Source: Litoribacterium kuwaitense (GTDB lineage Bacteria; Bacillota; Bacilli; Bacillales; DSM-28697). Taken from it: a DNA stretch of 55,132 bases. Made by a program: the position numbers and the translations under genes. The notes under the pieces were generated by a model, which worked only from the letters and a program-made list of their open reading frames with translations, was not told where the DNA came from and did no database searches. The DNA lies in NCBI RefSeq assembly GCF_011058155.1, contig NZ_JAALFC010000024.1, positions 1 through 55,132 of the forward strand, in the 5' to 3' direction. Positions 1 through 7,409 of the stretch are shown piece after piece. The stretch's first letter is position 1, and every line of letters starts with the position of its first letter.

Positions 1-2
1 AA

Positions 3-119
3 AAGCTCGTTTCACTGATTGAACAACATGAAGATACGGATACGAGCATTCAAATTATTTTAGAGCCTGATTTAATTCAGCGGAAGACGACAGGGATCTC
101 TGCAGACATAAAAAACTGA
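3..119 (+). CDS. LacI-family transcriptional regulator, C-terminal end (partial)
   Basis: The window opens inside a reading frame that runs to TGA at 117-119. The last 38 residues contain a leucine-rich stretch followed by ILEPDLIQRKTTG near the end. This is the usual C-terminal signature of LacI/GalR-family repressors, whose last strand and tail often read like PELIxRxSTG. The DNA-binding domain lies outside the window, so the effector cannot be inferred. It lies 76 bp upstream of a co-directional catabolic run and is the obvious candidate regulator. Two LacI-style palindromes with a central CG occur in that run, at 980 and 2239. The family call rests on the tail motif only. Confidence 0.65.
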   Translation, partial: KLVSLIEQHEDTDTSIQIILEPDLIQRKTTGISADIKN

Positions 120-195
120 TCGTGGCAGTCTCTTCTCAGTCATTGGCGGCTCGCTTCAGTCTTTATAAAACGGTGTAGAAAGGAGGGGCGTTTTC

Positions 196-957
196 ATGAG
201 TGACTTTTCGGAATTAAAAGACAAGAAAGTGTTAGTGACTGGCGGAAGTAAAGGGATTGGGAAGGACATCGCGCTCGCTTTTGCAAAACATGGTGCGAGC
301 GTAGTCATATCGGGGCGGAACGAACCTGTACTATCTGAGACCGTTCAACAATTAAAACTACATCACGAAAATTGTTTCTATGTGACAGCTGATATGCAAA
401 AAGTAGCGGACATCTATGCCATGGTCGATCATGCTGCTCACACGATGGGGGGATTAGACATCGTCGTGAACAATGCCGGTGTGAACATTCCGAAGCCGGC
501 GACCGAAGTGACAGAGGACGACTGGGACACCATTCTCGATACGAATTTAAAAGGGAGCTTCTTCTGCTCGCAACGGGCTGGACAATATATGATTCCGCAA
601 AAACAAGGAAAAATCATTAATATTGTTTCACAAATGGCATTTGTCGGCTACGTAAAGCGCGCCGCCTATTGTTCGAGCAAAGGAGGAGCTGTCCAGCTTA
701 CGAAGGCGCTAGCGGTAGAATGGGCGCCATATCAGGTTAAAGTGAACGCTGTTGCCCCTACATTTATTGAGACGGAGCTCACGGCAAACATGTTTGCCGA
801 TGACGACTTTTACCAAGATGTGTTACATCGAATACCGCTCGGTAAGTTGGCGCAGCCTTCAGATGTTACCGGTGCTGTGATTTTTCTCGCATCTGACATG
901 GCGAATTTTATCACCGGAGAAACGATTAAAGTCGACGGTGGATGGACGGCTATTTAA
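196..957 (+). CDS. SDR family oxidoreductase
   Basis: This is a 253-residue classical short-chain dehydrogenase/reductase, the normal family length. Visible motifs are the nucleotide-binding TGGSKGIG at residues 15-22, NNAG at 92-95, and the catalytic set Ser145, Tyr158 and Lys162 (YCSSK). The C-terminus has the usual ITGETIKVDGG segment. It should interconvert an alcohol and a ketone with NAD(P)(H) in the cytoplasm. A strong site AAGGAGGGG precedes the ATG by about 7 nt. It is the first gene of a run that continues through an NTF2-like protein, two more dehydrogenases, a cupin, a hydrolase and an aldolase, so it probably oxidises a hydroxylated carbon source early in that pathway. The substrate cannot be read from the sequence. 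Confidence 0.93.
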   Translation: MSDFSELKDKKVLVTGGSKGIGKDIALAFAKHGASVVISGRNEPVLSETVQQLKLHHENCFYVTADMQKVADIYAMVDHAAHTMGGLDIVVNNAGVNIPKPATEVTEDDWDTILDTNLKGSFFCSQRAGQYMIPQKQGKIINIVSQMAFVGYVKRAAYCSSKGGAVQLTKALAVEWAPYQVKVNAVAPTFIETELTANMFADDDFYQDVLHRIPLGKLAQPSDVTGAVIFLASDMANFITGETIKVDGGWTAI

Positions 958-979
958 GAATAGACGCTTGTCATTATTA

Positions 980-995
980 TTGAATGCGGATTCAA
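980..995. promoter_or_regulatory. LacI-type operator candidate, copy 1
   Basis: TTGAATGCGGATTCAA is a near-perfect 16-bp palindrome with a central CG, as in LacI/GalR-family operators. It lies between the SDR stop and the ribosome binding site of the next gene. A perfect version occurs at 2239 in the equivalent position before the alcohol dehydrogenase. Its role as an operator is inferred. Confidence 0.5.
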
Positions 996-1020
996 GTAAT
1001 TCAATGGAAGGAGATATACA

Positions 1021-2214
1021 ATGGTTGAAGAGCCTCGAAACGAAGAAAAACAAGAAACAGGTACACTGACGCAGACTGTGAATCAAGACGATAAAGTTTT
1101 CTATGGTGATGCAAAACAAGTCAATCGTTTAGGGTACGCGGACTATAACGAGTTTTCCAAAAATACCGCCCGCAAACAGAGCTTGCAAGGCTTTGACGAT
1201 GACTATTTAGATTTTGTTGATTACATTATTAAAATTACGCATCGGATTTGGGAAGAGAAAGCGATTGGTTTGATTTATCAAACGTATCATAATGACGTCA
1301 TCATGCATGCTGGTTCAACAAATATTCAAGGTGTGAATGAAGTCGTATCAGGAACGTTGCAAACGCTCCACGCTTTTCCAGATCGAACGTTAATTGCTGA
1401 AAATGTCATCTGGTCTGGGAATGATCAAGAAGGATTTCTTTCTTCGCACCGGATTATGTCAAACGCAACAAATTTAGGCGATTCAAGCTTCGGATCGGCG
1501 ACAGGCAGACGAGCGTCGTTCAGAACCGTTGCCGACTGCTTCGTCCATTCGAATCGCATCGTTGAAGAATGGCTTGTCCGTGACAATTTACACCTCGTTC
1601 AGCAGCTCGGCTTTGACCCTGTTGTCATTGCCAAACAGCTTGCCAAGCAAGGGGAGAATAAAGCATCGTTGCAATCCCATTTTGGAGCCAGTCAAACGAT
1701 GAGAGGACAGTTAGAGCCTGAATTGTACGTATCTCAAGCGACTAGCTTTGACATCGGTGATTTCATCCTGGAGATGTACAACAAAGTGTGGGATTGGCGC
1801 TTATTTAATCATGTTAAAGACTTTTACACCGATCACGCGGTCGTTCACTATATTTGTGATAAAGATTTGGTCGGTGCGGAGCAAATTCAAGGGATGCTTA
1901 TCAGCTTGTTTGCGTCCTTCCCGAGAGCAAAGTTTACAGTTGATCGGGTGACCTGCAACGAAGGTGTCACTCATGATGAATGGGATGTTGCTGTACGCTG
2001 GCGCTTGCAAGGGCTCCATGAAGGGATTGGCTATTTTGGTCAGCCGAGCAAACAGCCGGTGGAGATTCTCGGTATTTCTCATTTGAAAGTTCGTGGCGAG
2101 CGGATTGTCGAAGAATGGATCACGTTTGATGGACTGGATGTCTTAAGGCAAATCTATCTAGGGATCAGTGAAGGCGAGGACGACGTTACAGAGCAATGCG
2201 TGCATGATGACTAG
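1021..2214 (+). CDS. Two-domain NTF2-like (SnoaL-type ester cyclase) protein
   Basis: This 397-residue protein appears to contain two copies of an NTF2-like, SnoaL-type domain. The first is at about residues 65-200 and the second at about 245-380. Both halves carry the pattern of this fold: an aromatic-rich helix with W and Y at the start, a central stretch mentioning FPD or FPR, and a closing strand motif RIVEEWLVRDNL in the first half and RIVEEWITFDGL in the second. Such proteins act as cyclases, hydrolases, isomerases or binding proteins on small hydrophobic molecules. GGAGATATACA precedes the ATG. It lies in the catabolic run between two dehydrogenases, so an isomerase or ring-opening role is possible. 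The duplicated architecture is clear; the reaction is unknown. Confidence 0.75.
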   Translation: MVEEPRNEEKQETGTLTQTVNQDDKVFYGDAKQVNRLGYADYNEFSKNTARKQSLQGFDDDYLDFVDYIIKITHRIWEEKAIGLIYQTYHNDVIMHAGSTNIQGVNEVVSGTLQTLHAFPDRTLIAENVIWSGNDQEGFLSSHRIMSNATNLGDSSFGSATGRRASFRTVADCFVHSNRIVEEWLVRDNLHLVQQLGFDPVVIAKQLAKQGENKASLQSHFGASQTMRGQLEPELYVSQATSFDIGDFILEMYNKVWDWRLFNHVKDFYTDHAVVHYICDKDLVGAEQIQGMLISLFASFPRAKFTVDRVTCNEGVTHDEWDVAVRWRLQGLHEGIGYFGQPSKQPVEILGISHLKVRGERIVEEWITFDGLDVLRQIYLGISEGEDDVTEQCVHDD

Positions 2215-2238
2215 GTTCATGCACGGGCTTACACATTT

Positions 2239-2254
2239 TTGAATGCGCATTCAA
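2239..2254. promoter_or_regulatory. LacI-type operator candidate, copy 2 (perfect palindrome)
   Basis: TTGAATGCGCATTCAA is a perfect 16-bp palindrome with a central CG. It differs at one base from the copy at 980. It sits directly upstream of the GGAGG ribosome binding site of the iron alcohol dehydrogenase. It resembles a cre site (TGAAAGCGCTTTCA) but differs from it symmetrically at one base per half, which suggests a paralogous LacI-family regulator rather than CcpA. Confidence 0.55.
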
Positions 2255-2273
2255 AGATAAGGAGGAACCCTTT

Positions 2274-3488
2274 TTGAACACACACACGCTACAAAAACAG
2301 CCGGTCAAAGATGTTTCATTTCATGATTTTTTGATGCCTGGACATTTTCGTTTTGGTGTTGATGCGTTTTACACCTTGGCTGATGAAGTGCAAAAACTAA
2401 AGGTGAAGAAGCTTGTCGTTGTCAGTGATAAGGGGCTCGAGCGCGTCGGCGTCGTTCAACGAGTTCTTGATTTACTGGAACCCCTCGGTATCGAGATGAG
2501 CACCTTTACCGACATTTCCGGAGAACCGACGTTTCGTCTGTTGAAAAAAGCTGTGCAGTTTGTGAAGCAGGAAGAAAGTGAGCTTGTGATAGGGATTGGC
2601 GGCGGGAGCGCGCTTGATGTTGCGAAGGCGACTGCCGCGCTCGTTGACAAAACAGACGTAGAACCATTCATCAGTGGCGAGCAGACGATTGCGTCGCGAA
2701 ACGTCCATTGTATCTTACTGCCGACGACTTCCGGTACGGGATCAGAAGTGACGATGAATGCCATTTTCGGAGATGAAGACCAGGCATTAAAGCGAGGCAT
2801 CGTGAGCCCGAGCTTCCTTCCCGACCTTGCGATCATCGACCCTGCCCTGACGGTATCTTGCCCGCCGCGGGTGACGGCGGCTTCTGGTGTAGACGCTTTT
2901 ACGCATGCCATCGAATCTTATATTGCTGTGAAAGCGACGCCGCTTACAAAAATCTATGCCGAACAAGCGATGAAGCTCTTTGCGGCAAATATTACGAAAG
3001 CCGTCCATCACGGGAAAAATGTAAATGCGAGAGTCGGGATGAGCTGGGTCAGTGCGTTGGCGGGCGTCTCGCTAGCAAATGCCGGTGTCGGCGCGGTTCA
3101 TGCCCTTGCTTATCCACTTGGTGGTCAATATCACATTGAACATGGTGTCGCTAACGCATTGCTTATGCCATATGTGTTTGAAGTGACTGGCACAACGTGT
3201 ACCCAAGAGATGGTCGATGTGGCAGGCTATGTGTCTCTTGGCAACTATACGGAGCGACCTCATGAGGCGCTTCATGCGGTTGTTGGCTATTTGTATGACT
3301 TACTGATAACACTCGACCTGCCGACATCACTCCAGGAGCTAGGGATTCAAAATGCAGATTTACCGGCTTTAGCGCAGCAAGCTGCAACGGTCGAACGTCT
3401 CTTAGCGAATACCCCTTATCGCTTGACAGAAGAAAAGATACTCCACATCTATGAAAAAGCTTATCAAGGAAAACTGCAAAGAGGGTGA
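2274..3488 (+). CDS. Iron-containing alcohol dehydrogenase
   Basis: This is a 404-residue group III (iron-dependent) alcohol dehydrogenase. The nucleotide-binding motif GGGSALDVAK is at residues 109-118. The metal ligands match the family spacing: Asp207, His211, His276 and His290. It should catalyse NAD(P)-dependent interconversion of an alcohol and an aldehyde or ketone in the cytoplasm. The start is TTG at 2274, preceded by GGAGG with an 8-nt spacer; no ATG is better placed. Its stop overlaps the beginning of the aldehyde dehydrogenase gene, so the two are translationally coupled and likely act in sequence (alcohol to aldehyde to acid). The substrate is unknown. Confidence 0.93.
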   Translation: MNTHTLQKQPVKDVSFHDFLMPGHFRFGVDAFYTLADEVQKLKVKKLVVVSDKGLERVGVVQRVLDLLEPLGIEMSTFTDISGEPTFRLLKKAVQFVKQEESELVIGIGGGSALDVAKATAALVDKTDVEPFISGEQTIASRNVHCILLPTTSGTGSEVTMNAIFGDEDQALKRGIVSPSFLPDLAIIDPALTVSCPPRVTAASGVDAFTHAIESYIAVKATPLTKIYAEQAMKLFAANITKAVHHGKNVNARVGMSWVSALAGVSLANAGVGAVHALAYPLGGQYHIEHGVANALLMPYVFEVTGTTCTQEMVDVAGYVSLGNYTERPHEALHAVVGYLYDLLITLDLPTSLQELGIQNADLPALAQQAATVERLLANTPYRLTEEKILHIYEKAYQGKLQRG

Positions 3489-3493
3489 GTGTA

Positions 3494-4927
3494 ATGTTAA
3501 AAAAACTCGAAGAAAAGAAGCTGTACATTGGCGGAAGTTGGCAGGAAGCGAGCGATTACTACGAATTAAAATCACCGTATAACGGTGACGCTCTTGCTCG
3601 CGTGCCGCTCGCAAACGAAAGCGAAGTCGAAGCGGCGCTGGCTCGCGCTGAGGAAGGTGCGCAAACGATTCGCGATATGACGGCACTGGAACGATCCGTC
3701 ATTTTAGAAAAGGTCGCACACTTATTTGAAGAAAGAGCGGAGGAAGCAGCCCTCATCTTAGCTAAAGAGTGCGCAAAACCGTTAAAGGCAGCGCGCGGTG
3801 AAATCGTCCGGACGATCGAAACATACAAGTTCGCGGCTGAAGAGGCGAAGCGCATCCACGGGGAGACGATACCAATGGATGCGGCGAAAAGTGGGAAAGA
3901 CCGTTTTGCTTACACGATCCGCGAACCATTAGGCATTATCGCAGCGATCACGCCGTTTAATTTCCCGTTTAACCTTGTGGCCCATAAGCTCGGTCCGGCG
4001 ATCGCCGCTGGGAATGCCGTTGTCTTAAAGCCAGCAAATCAAACGCCATTAAGTGCCTTATTCACGGCTGAGCTTTTTGAACAAGCCGGACTTCCGGACG
4101 GGGTGTTAAATGTTGTCACTGGGAAAGGGAGTGTCATTGGTGACATCTTAGTCAAAGACCCACGCGTGAAAATGGTGACCTTTACAGGCAGCGTCGACGT
4201 CGGTGCAGGGATCCGCGAAAAGGCGGGACTCAAAAAGGTCACGTTGGAATTAGGTTCAAACTCTGCGGTTATTATTGACAGTACCGACGATATCGACGCT
4301 GTCGTCGCACGTTCTGTCGAAGGTGCCTTTAGCTTCGCCGGCCAAGTGTGTATTTCGGTCCAACGCATCTATGTGCAAGAAGACTTATACGAAACATTTG
4401 TAAACAAATTCATCGAAAGGGCGAAAGATCTTGTGATTGGTGATCCGATGGCGGAAGAGACGGATGTGTCGGCATTAATTAACGAACGAGAAGCAGAAAG
4501 GGTGGAACAGTGGCTTCGTGAAGCTGTCGAAGCAGGAGCGGCCATCACCTATGGTGGAAAGCGCGAAGGGGGCGTTTTACAGCCGACTGTCATCACCGAC
4601 GCACCAGCCAATGCGTCGGTCAACTGCCAAGAAGCGTTTGCCCCCATCGTCACAATCACGCCATATACAACGCTCGATAAGGCGATTGCTGCTGTCAACG
4701 ACTCACAATATGGACTGCAAGCAGGGATTTATACGACATCGATTCACAGCGCGTTTGCTGCTGTCAACCAAATCAACGTAGGCGGGGTCATGGTGAACGA
4801 TGTTCCGACGTTCCGTGTCGATCAAATGCCGTATGGGGGAGTTAAAAACAGTGGCACAGGCCGGGAAGGGATTAAATATTCTGTGGAGGAAATGACCGAG
4901 CTCAAGCTCGTTACATTTAAATTATAA
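3494..4927 (+). CDS. Aldehyde dehydrogenase family protein (cluster 1)
   Basis: This is an NAD(P)-dependent aldehyde dehydrogenase of about 477 residues, normal for the family. The catalytic cysteine is Cys286 in AGQVCISVQR and the general base is Glu252 in TLELGSN. The substrate-site signature resembles the lactaldehyde/glyceraldehyde-3-phosphate-like ALDH subgroup rather than betaine ALDH. The in-frame GTG at 3485 overlaps the preceding stop, but ATG at 3494 is better placed after GAGGGTG. It should oxidise the aldehyde made by the neighbouring alcohol dehydrogenase or released by the aldolase at 6316. A clearly similar paralogue is at 33721 in another pathway cluster, sharing the same motif wording around both catalytic residues. 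Confidence 0.93.
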   Translation: MLKKLEEKKLYIGGSWQEASDYYELKSPYNGDALARVPLANESEVEAALARAEEGAQTIRDMTALERSVILEKVAHLFEERAEEAALILAKECAKPLKAARGEIVRTIETYKFAAEEAKRIHGETIPMDAAKSGKDRFAYTIREPLGIIAAITPFNFPFNLVAHKLGPAIAAGNAVVLKPANQTPLSALFTAELFEQAGLPDGVLNVVTGKGSVIGDILVKDPRVKMVTFTGSVDVGAGIREKAGLKKVTLELGSNSAVIIDSTDDIDAVVARSVEGAFSFAGQVCISVQRIYVQEDLYETFVNKFIERAKDLVIGDPMAEETDVSALINEREAERVEQWLREAVEAGAAITYGGKREGGVLQPTVITDAPANASVNCQEAFAPIVTITPYTTLDKAIAAVNDSQYGLQAGIYTTSIHSAFAAVNQINVGGVMVNDVPTFRVDQMPYGGVKNSGTGREGIKYSVEEMTELKLVTFKL

Positions 4928-4963
4928 ATTTTATAAAAACATCATAAGTAAAGGAGCATGAAC

Positions 4964-5587
4964 ATGCAAACTCAACAACCAAAAGTTAAAAAAGTCGTTA
5001 CAAATGAAGAAATGGAAAATAACTGGATTGTTCGTTTTGACGAACTGAAAGGCAAAGCGATTCCGCTCATGTTTATTGACAGCATTTTACCGGGGCATCA
5101 GCGCTTAAACTATGCCCTCATTGGTGATACAGCCAGTGAAAACGATAAATACTCACCGGAAATTACCGAGCCGCACGGCTTTCAGATTGGGATGGTGAAA
5201 GCACCCCCAGGAAACGGTCCAGCGTACCATACACACGATTATATCGAAGCGTTTCTCCCACTGACGGGAAAATGGCGCTTTTATTGGGGGAACAGTGCAG
5301 ACGAAATCGAAGGTGAAACGATCATTGAACAATGGGATATGATTTCTTTACCACCTGGCTTATGGCGAGGCTTTGAAAATGTGAGCGATGAGGATGCGTG
5401 GGCGTTTGCTGTCCTTGAGCAGCATGAAGTGTTCGAAGGAAAGGACCCATACTGGGCGCCTGAAGTCATTCGGAAAGCGGCGGAACATGGCTTCCATGCG
5501 AATGACACAGGAAAAATGATCAAGCCCGAGAATTTCGAAGAATTAGAAAAGCAAATGGCAGAAAAGCTGCGAGCTGGCGAAAAATAA
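4964..5587 (+). CDS. Cupin-domain protein
   Basis: This protein of about 207 residues has a single cupin beta-barrel at about residues 70-145. Visible are the metal-site style motif PAYHTHDYIEAF and the later PPGLWRGFENVSDEDAWAF. His, His and Glu in the first motif are plausible metal ligands, so it may be a metal-dependent isomerase, dioxygenase or small-molecule binder. ATG at 4958 lies only one base after AAGGAG, so the second ATG at 4964 (7-nt spacing) is the likelier start. Its TAA overlaps the start of the next gene in TAATG, showing tight translational coupling to the hydrolase. Confidence 0.8.
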   Translation: MQTQQPKVKKVVTNEEMENNWIVRFDELKGKAIPLMFIDSILPGHQRLNYALIGDTASENDKYSPEITEPHGFQIGMVKAPPGNGPAYHTHDYIEAFLPLTGKWRFYWGNSADEIEGETIIEQWDMISLPPGLWRGFENVSDEDAWAFAVLEQHEVFEGKDPYWAPEVIRKAAEHGFHANDTGKMIKPENFEELEKQMAEKLRAGEK

Positions 5588-6300
5588 TGGCAAAAGACGC
5601 TTTAATCTTACTTCCGGGAACGTTATGTGACGAGCGGCTTTGGGCGCACCAGACCGAATCACTAGCGGATATCGCCAATGTCACCATCGGCGATGTAACG
5701 AAAGATGATTCCGTTAAAGAGATGGCACAAACGATTCTAAAGCAGGCACCGGAACACTTTGCACTCGCCGGGCTGTCCCTAGGCGGAATTGTCGCTATGG
5801 AAGTCGTTCATCAAGCGCCAGAACGAGTGACGAAGCTCGCGCTGCTCAATGCCAACCCGTATGGACCAAAGCCCGAACAAAAGCAGGCTTGGGATCAATG
5901 GTTACGGATGGTGGAAGAAGGGCGATTTAGTGAAATCACTGAAAACCACCTTCTCCCACAATTAATCCACCCTGAGCGCCAAAGCAATCCACAATTGACG
6001 TCAACCATTATGGATATGGCTGAACAGATCGGTCCTGAAGCGTATGTCCGACAACTACGTGCTGTTGCCACTCGCACAGATGCACGAGAACGCTTGCGAC
6101 AAATCAAGTGCCCGACCCTTCTTCTCGTCGGGCGCGATGATCCGGTGTGCCCAGTACAACTTCACGAGGAGATGGCAGAGCTCATACCGCATTCGACCCT
6201 TGAAGTAATTGAACATTGCGGTCATTTAAGCACGATGGAATGCCCTGAGGCTGTGACATCAGCGTTGCAAAATTGGTTGCGTTCAGCAAATGAAGCTTAG
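5587..6300 (+). CDS. Alpha/beta-fold hydrolase
   Basis: This is a 237-residue alpha/beta hydrolase. The nucleophile elbow GLSLGG is at about residues 62-67. The acidic residue lies in VGRDDPVCP and the catalytic histidine in EHCGHLS. The N-terminal LLPGTLCDERLW is the oxyanion-region strand typical of small esterase or lactonase-type members. There is no signal peptide, so it acts in the cytoplasm. It overlaps the cupin stop by one base and precedes the aldolase by 15 bp. In this context an ester, lactone or beta-diketone hydrolase within the catabolic pathway is likely, but the exact substrate cannot be stated. Confidence 0.88.
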   Translation: MAKDALILLPGTLCDERLWAHQTESLADIANVTIGDVTKDDSVKEMAQTILKQAPEHFALAGLSLGGIVAMEVVHQAPERVTKLALLNANPYGPKPEQKQAWDQWLRMVEEGRFSEITENHLLPQLIHPERQSNPQLTSTIMDMAEQIGPEAYVRQLRAVATRTDARERLRQIKCPTLLLVGRDDPVCPVQLHEEMAELIPHSTLEVIEHCGHLSTMECPEAVTSALQNWLRSANEA

Positions 6301-6315
6301 GAAAGGGCGAGGGTT

Positions 6316-7089
6316 ATGAAGAATGCAGTGAAAGAAAAGCTTGCGACAGGAAAGCAGGTGCTTGGTTGCTTTATCGGCATCTACGCACCAAATATCGTCG
6401 AGATCATCGGGTATGCAGGTTACGATTTTATTGTCATCGACGATGAGCACGGCGCGTTCAGCCATTCTGAATTAGAGCAAATGATTCGTGCCGCCGATTC
6501 GGTCGGTCTTGTTCCGCTTGTCCGCGTCTCTTACGACCCTTCTAGCATCCAAAAAGCGTTAGATCGCGGCGCAAAAGGGGTACAAGTACCGATGGTCAAT
6601 ACGAAAGCAGATGCGATTCAGGCTGTCCAAAGGGCAAAATTTCCCCCTAAAGGAACGAGAGGAGCAGCCTATTCACATCGAGCAGCGCGATTTGGCAAAG
6701 ATAGCGGAGCGGCATTTTTAAATGCCTCAGATGATCATATTATGATCATTCCGCACATAGAGACATTGGAAGCGGCTGAAAACTTTGAAAGCATTATGAG
6801 TGTGGAAGGGATTGACATGGCGTTTATCGGAACGACGGATTTATCGGTGAATATGGGCTACAAGGAAGCTGGTCCAATGCATCCCGACGTGCAAAAGGTC
6901 GTCAGCGACTTATATGCGAAGGCAGCCAAGAAAGATATGCCGATCGGTACCGTGGCCGCTAATGCTGAGGGAGCAAAGCGAGCGTTTGCGCAAGGTGCAT
7001 CTTACGTCAGTGTTGTCGCTTTGTCTGTCATCCTGCAGTCTTTGGAGGACTTGCGCCATGCTTGCCAATACGAGGAAAAACGGCCGTAA
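6316..7089 (+). CDS. HpcH/HpaI aldolase/citrate lyase family protein
   Basis: This 257-residue protein matches the class II HpcH/HpaI pyruvate-dependent aldolase family. Visible are the N-terminal GCFIGIYAPNIVEIIG, the acidic DDEHG segment holding the conserved His, a KFPPKGTRGA segment with the pyruvate-binding Arg, a conserved metal-binding Glu in the PHIETLEAAEN region, and GTTDLS. Family members cleave 4-hydroxy-2-oxo acids to pyruvate (or an oxo acid) plus an aldehyde using a divalent metal. As the last gene before a strong terminator at 7117, it probably performs the final carbon-carbon cleavage. The aldehyde could feed the aldehyde dehydrogenase at 3494. GGAAAGGGCGAGGG precedes the ATG. 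Confidence 0.9.
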   Translation: MKNAVKEKLATGKQVLGCFIGIYAPNIVEIIGYAGYDFIVIDDEHGAFSHSELEQMIRAADSVGLVPLVRVSYDPSSIQKALDRGAKGVQVPMVNTKADAIQAVQRAKFPPKGTRGAAYSHRAARFGKDSGAAFLNASDDHIMIIPHIETLEAAENFESIMSVEGIDMAFIGTTDLSVNMGYKEAGPMHPDVQKVVSDLYAKAAKKDMPIGTVAANAEGAKRAFAQGASYVSVVALSVILQSLEDLRHACQYEEKRP

Positions 7090-7116
7090 AACGCTACGCT
7101 TGATCAACATATGCAG

Positions 7117-7161
7117 CAGACCGAGAGAAGCACTTTATTTTTCTCGGTCTGTTTTTTTCTT
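7117..7161 (+). terminator. Rho-independent terminator of catabolic operon 1
   Basis: CAGACCGAGA at 7117-7126 pairs perfectly with TCTCGGTCTG at 7142-7151 and is followed at once by a run of seven T. It ends the run that begins with the SDR gene. Confidence 0.9.
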
Positions 7162-7173
7162 GATTTGAATTGA

Positions 7174-7240
7174 TCACTGTGAGCGTGAGAAATGCTTGCG
7201 ATACTCGCTCGGAGAACAGCCCACTTTAACCGGTTTCAAC
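7174..7240 (-). pseudogene. C-terminal remnant of an AraC-family regulator
   Basis: On the minus strand a frame ending in TGA at 7174-7176 reads VGCSPSEYRKHF, the typical end of an AraC-type helix-turn-helix domain. Upstream of it the frame quickly loses family character, so only the tail is left. It lies in the gap between the catabolic operon and the MFS gene and may be what remains of a former divergent regulator. The motif is short, so confidence is limited. Confidence 0.4.
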
Positions 7241-7348
7241 CGAGTCGCATTTTCCTTAGTATTTTCATTGATATTAAACGTAGTCTATGCAATGGTAAGA
7301 AGGTCTATAAAGATCTAAGAGTCGCTTTACACAAAGCCATCACGTATA

Positions 7349-7364
7349 ATACCTATATAGGTAT
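7349..7364. promoter_or_regulatory. Palindromic operator candidate upstream of the MFS gene
   Basis: ATACCTATATAGGTAT is a perfect 16-bp palindrome. It directly abuts a TATAAT sequence at 7345-7350 that could be a -10 box, about 45 bp upstream of the MFS start. A good -35 with normal spacing was not seen. A repressor site for the transporter is a reasonable inference. Confidence 0.4.
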
Positions 7365-7409
7365 ATATTCGTGCGCAACGAAATTTTGATATCAATGAAG
7401 GGAAGGCCT

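Noticed and set aside
120-195. SigA promoter directly before the SDR gene (TTGGCG and TATAAA)
   Set aside because: The spacing is only 15 bp and the -35 is poor, so transcription from upstream is at least as likely.
859-1119. Minus-strand open frame across the SDR end and the next gene start
   Set aside because: It overlaps two well-supported plus-strand genes, shows no family pattern and covers an intergenic ribosome binding site.
2456-2911. Long minus-strand frame inside the iron alcohol dehydrogenase gene
   Set aside because: It is antisense to conserved motifs of the dehydrogenase and its composition reflects codon bias of the real gene.
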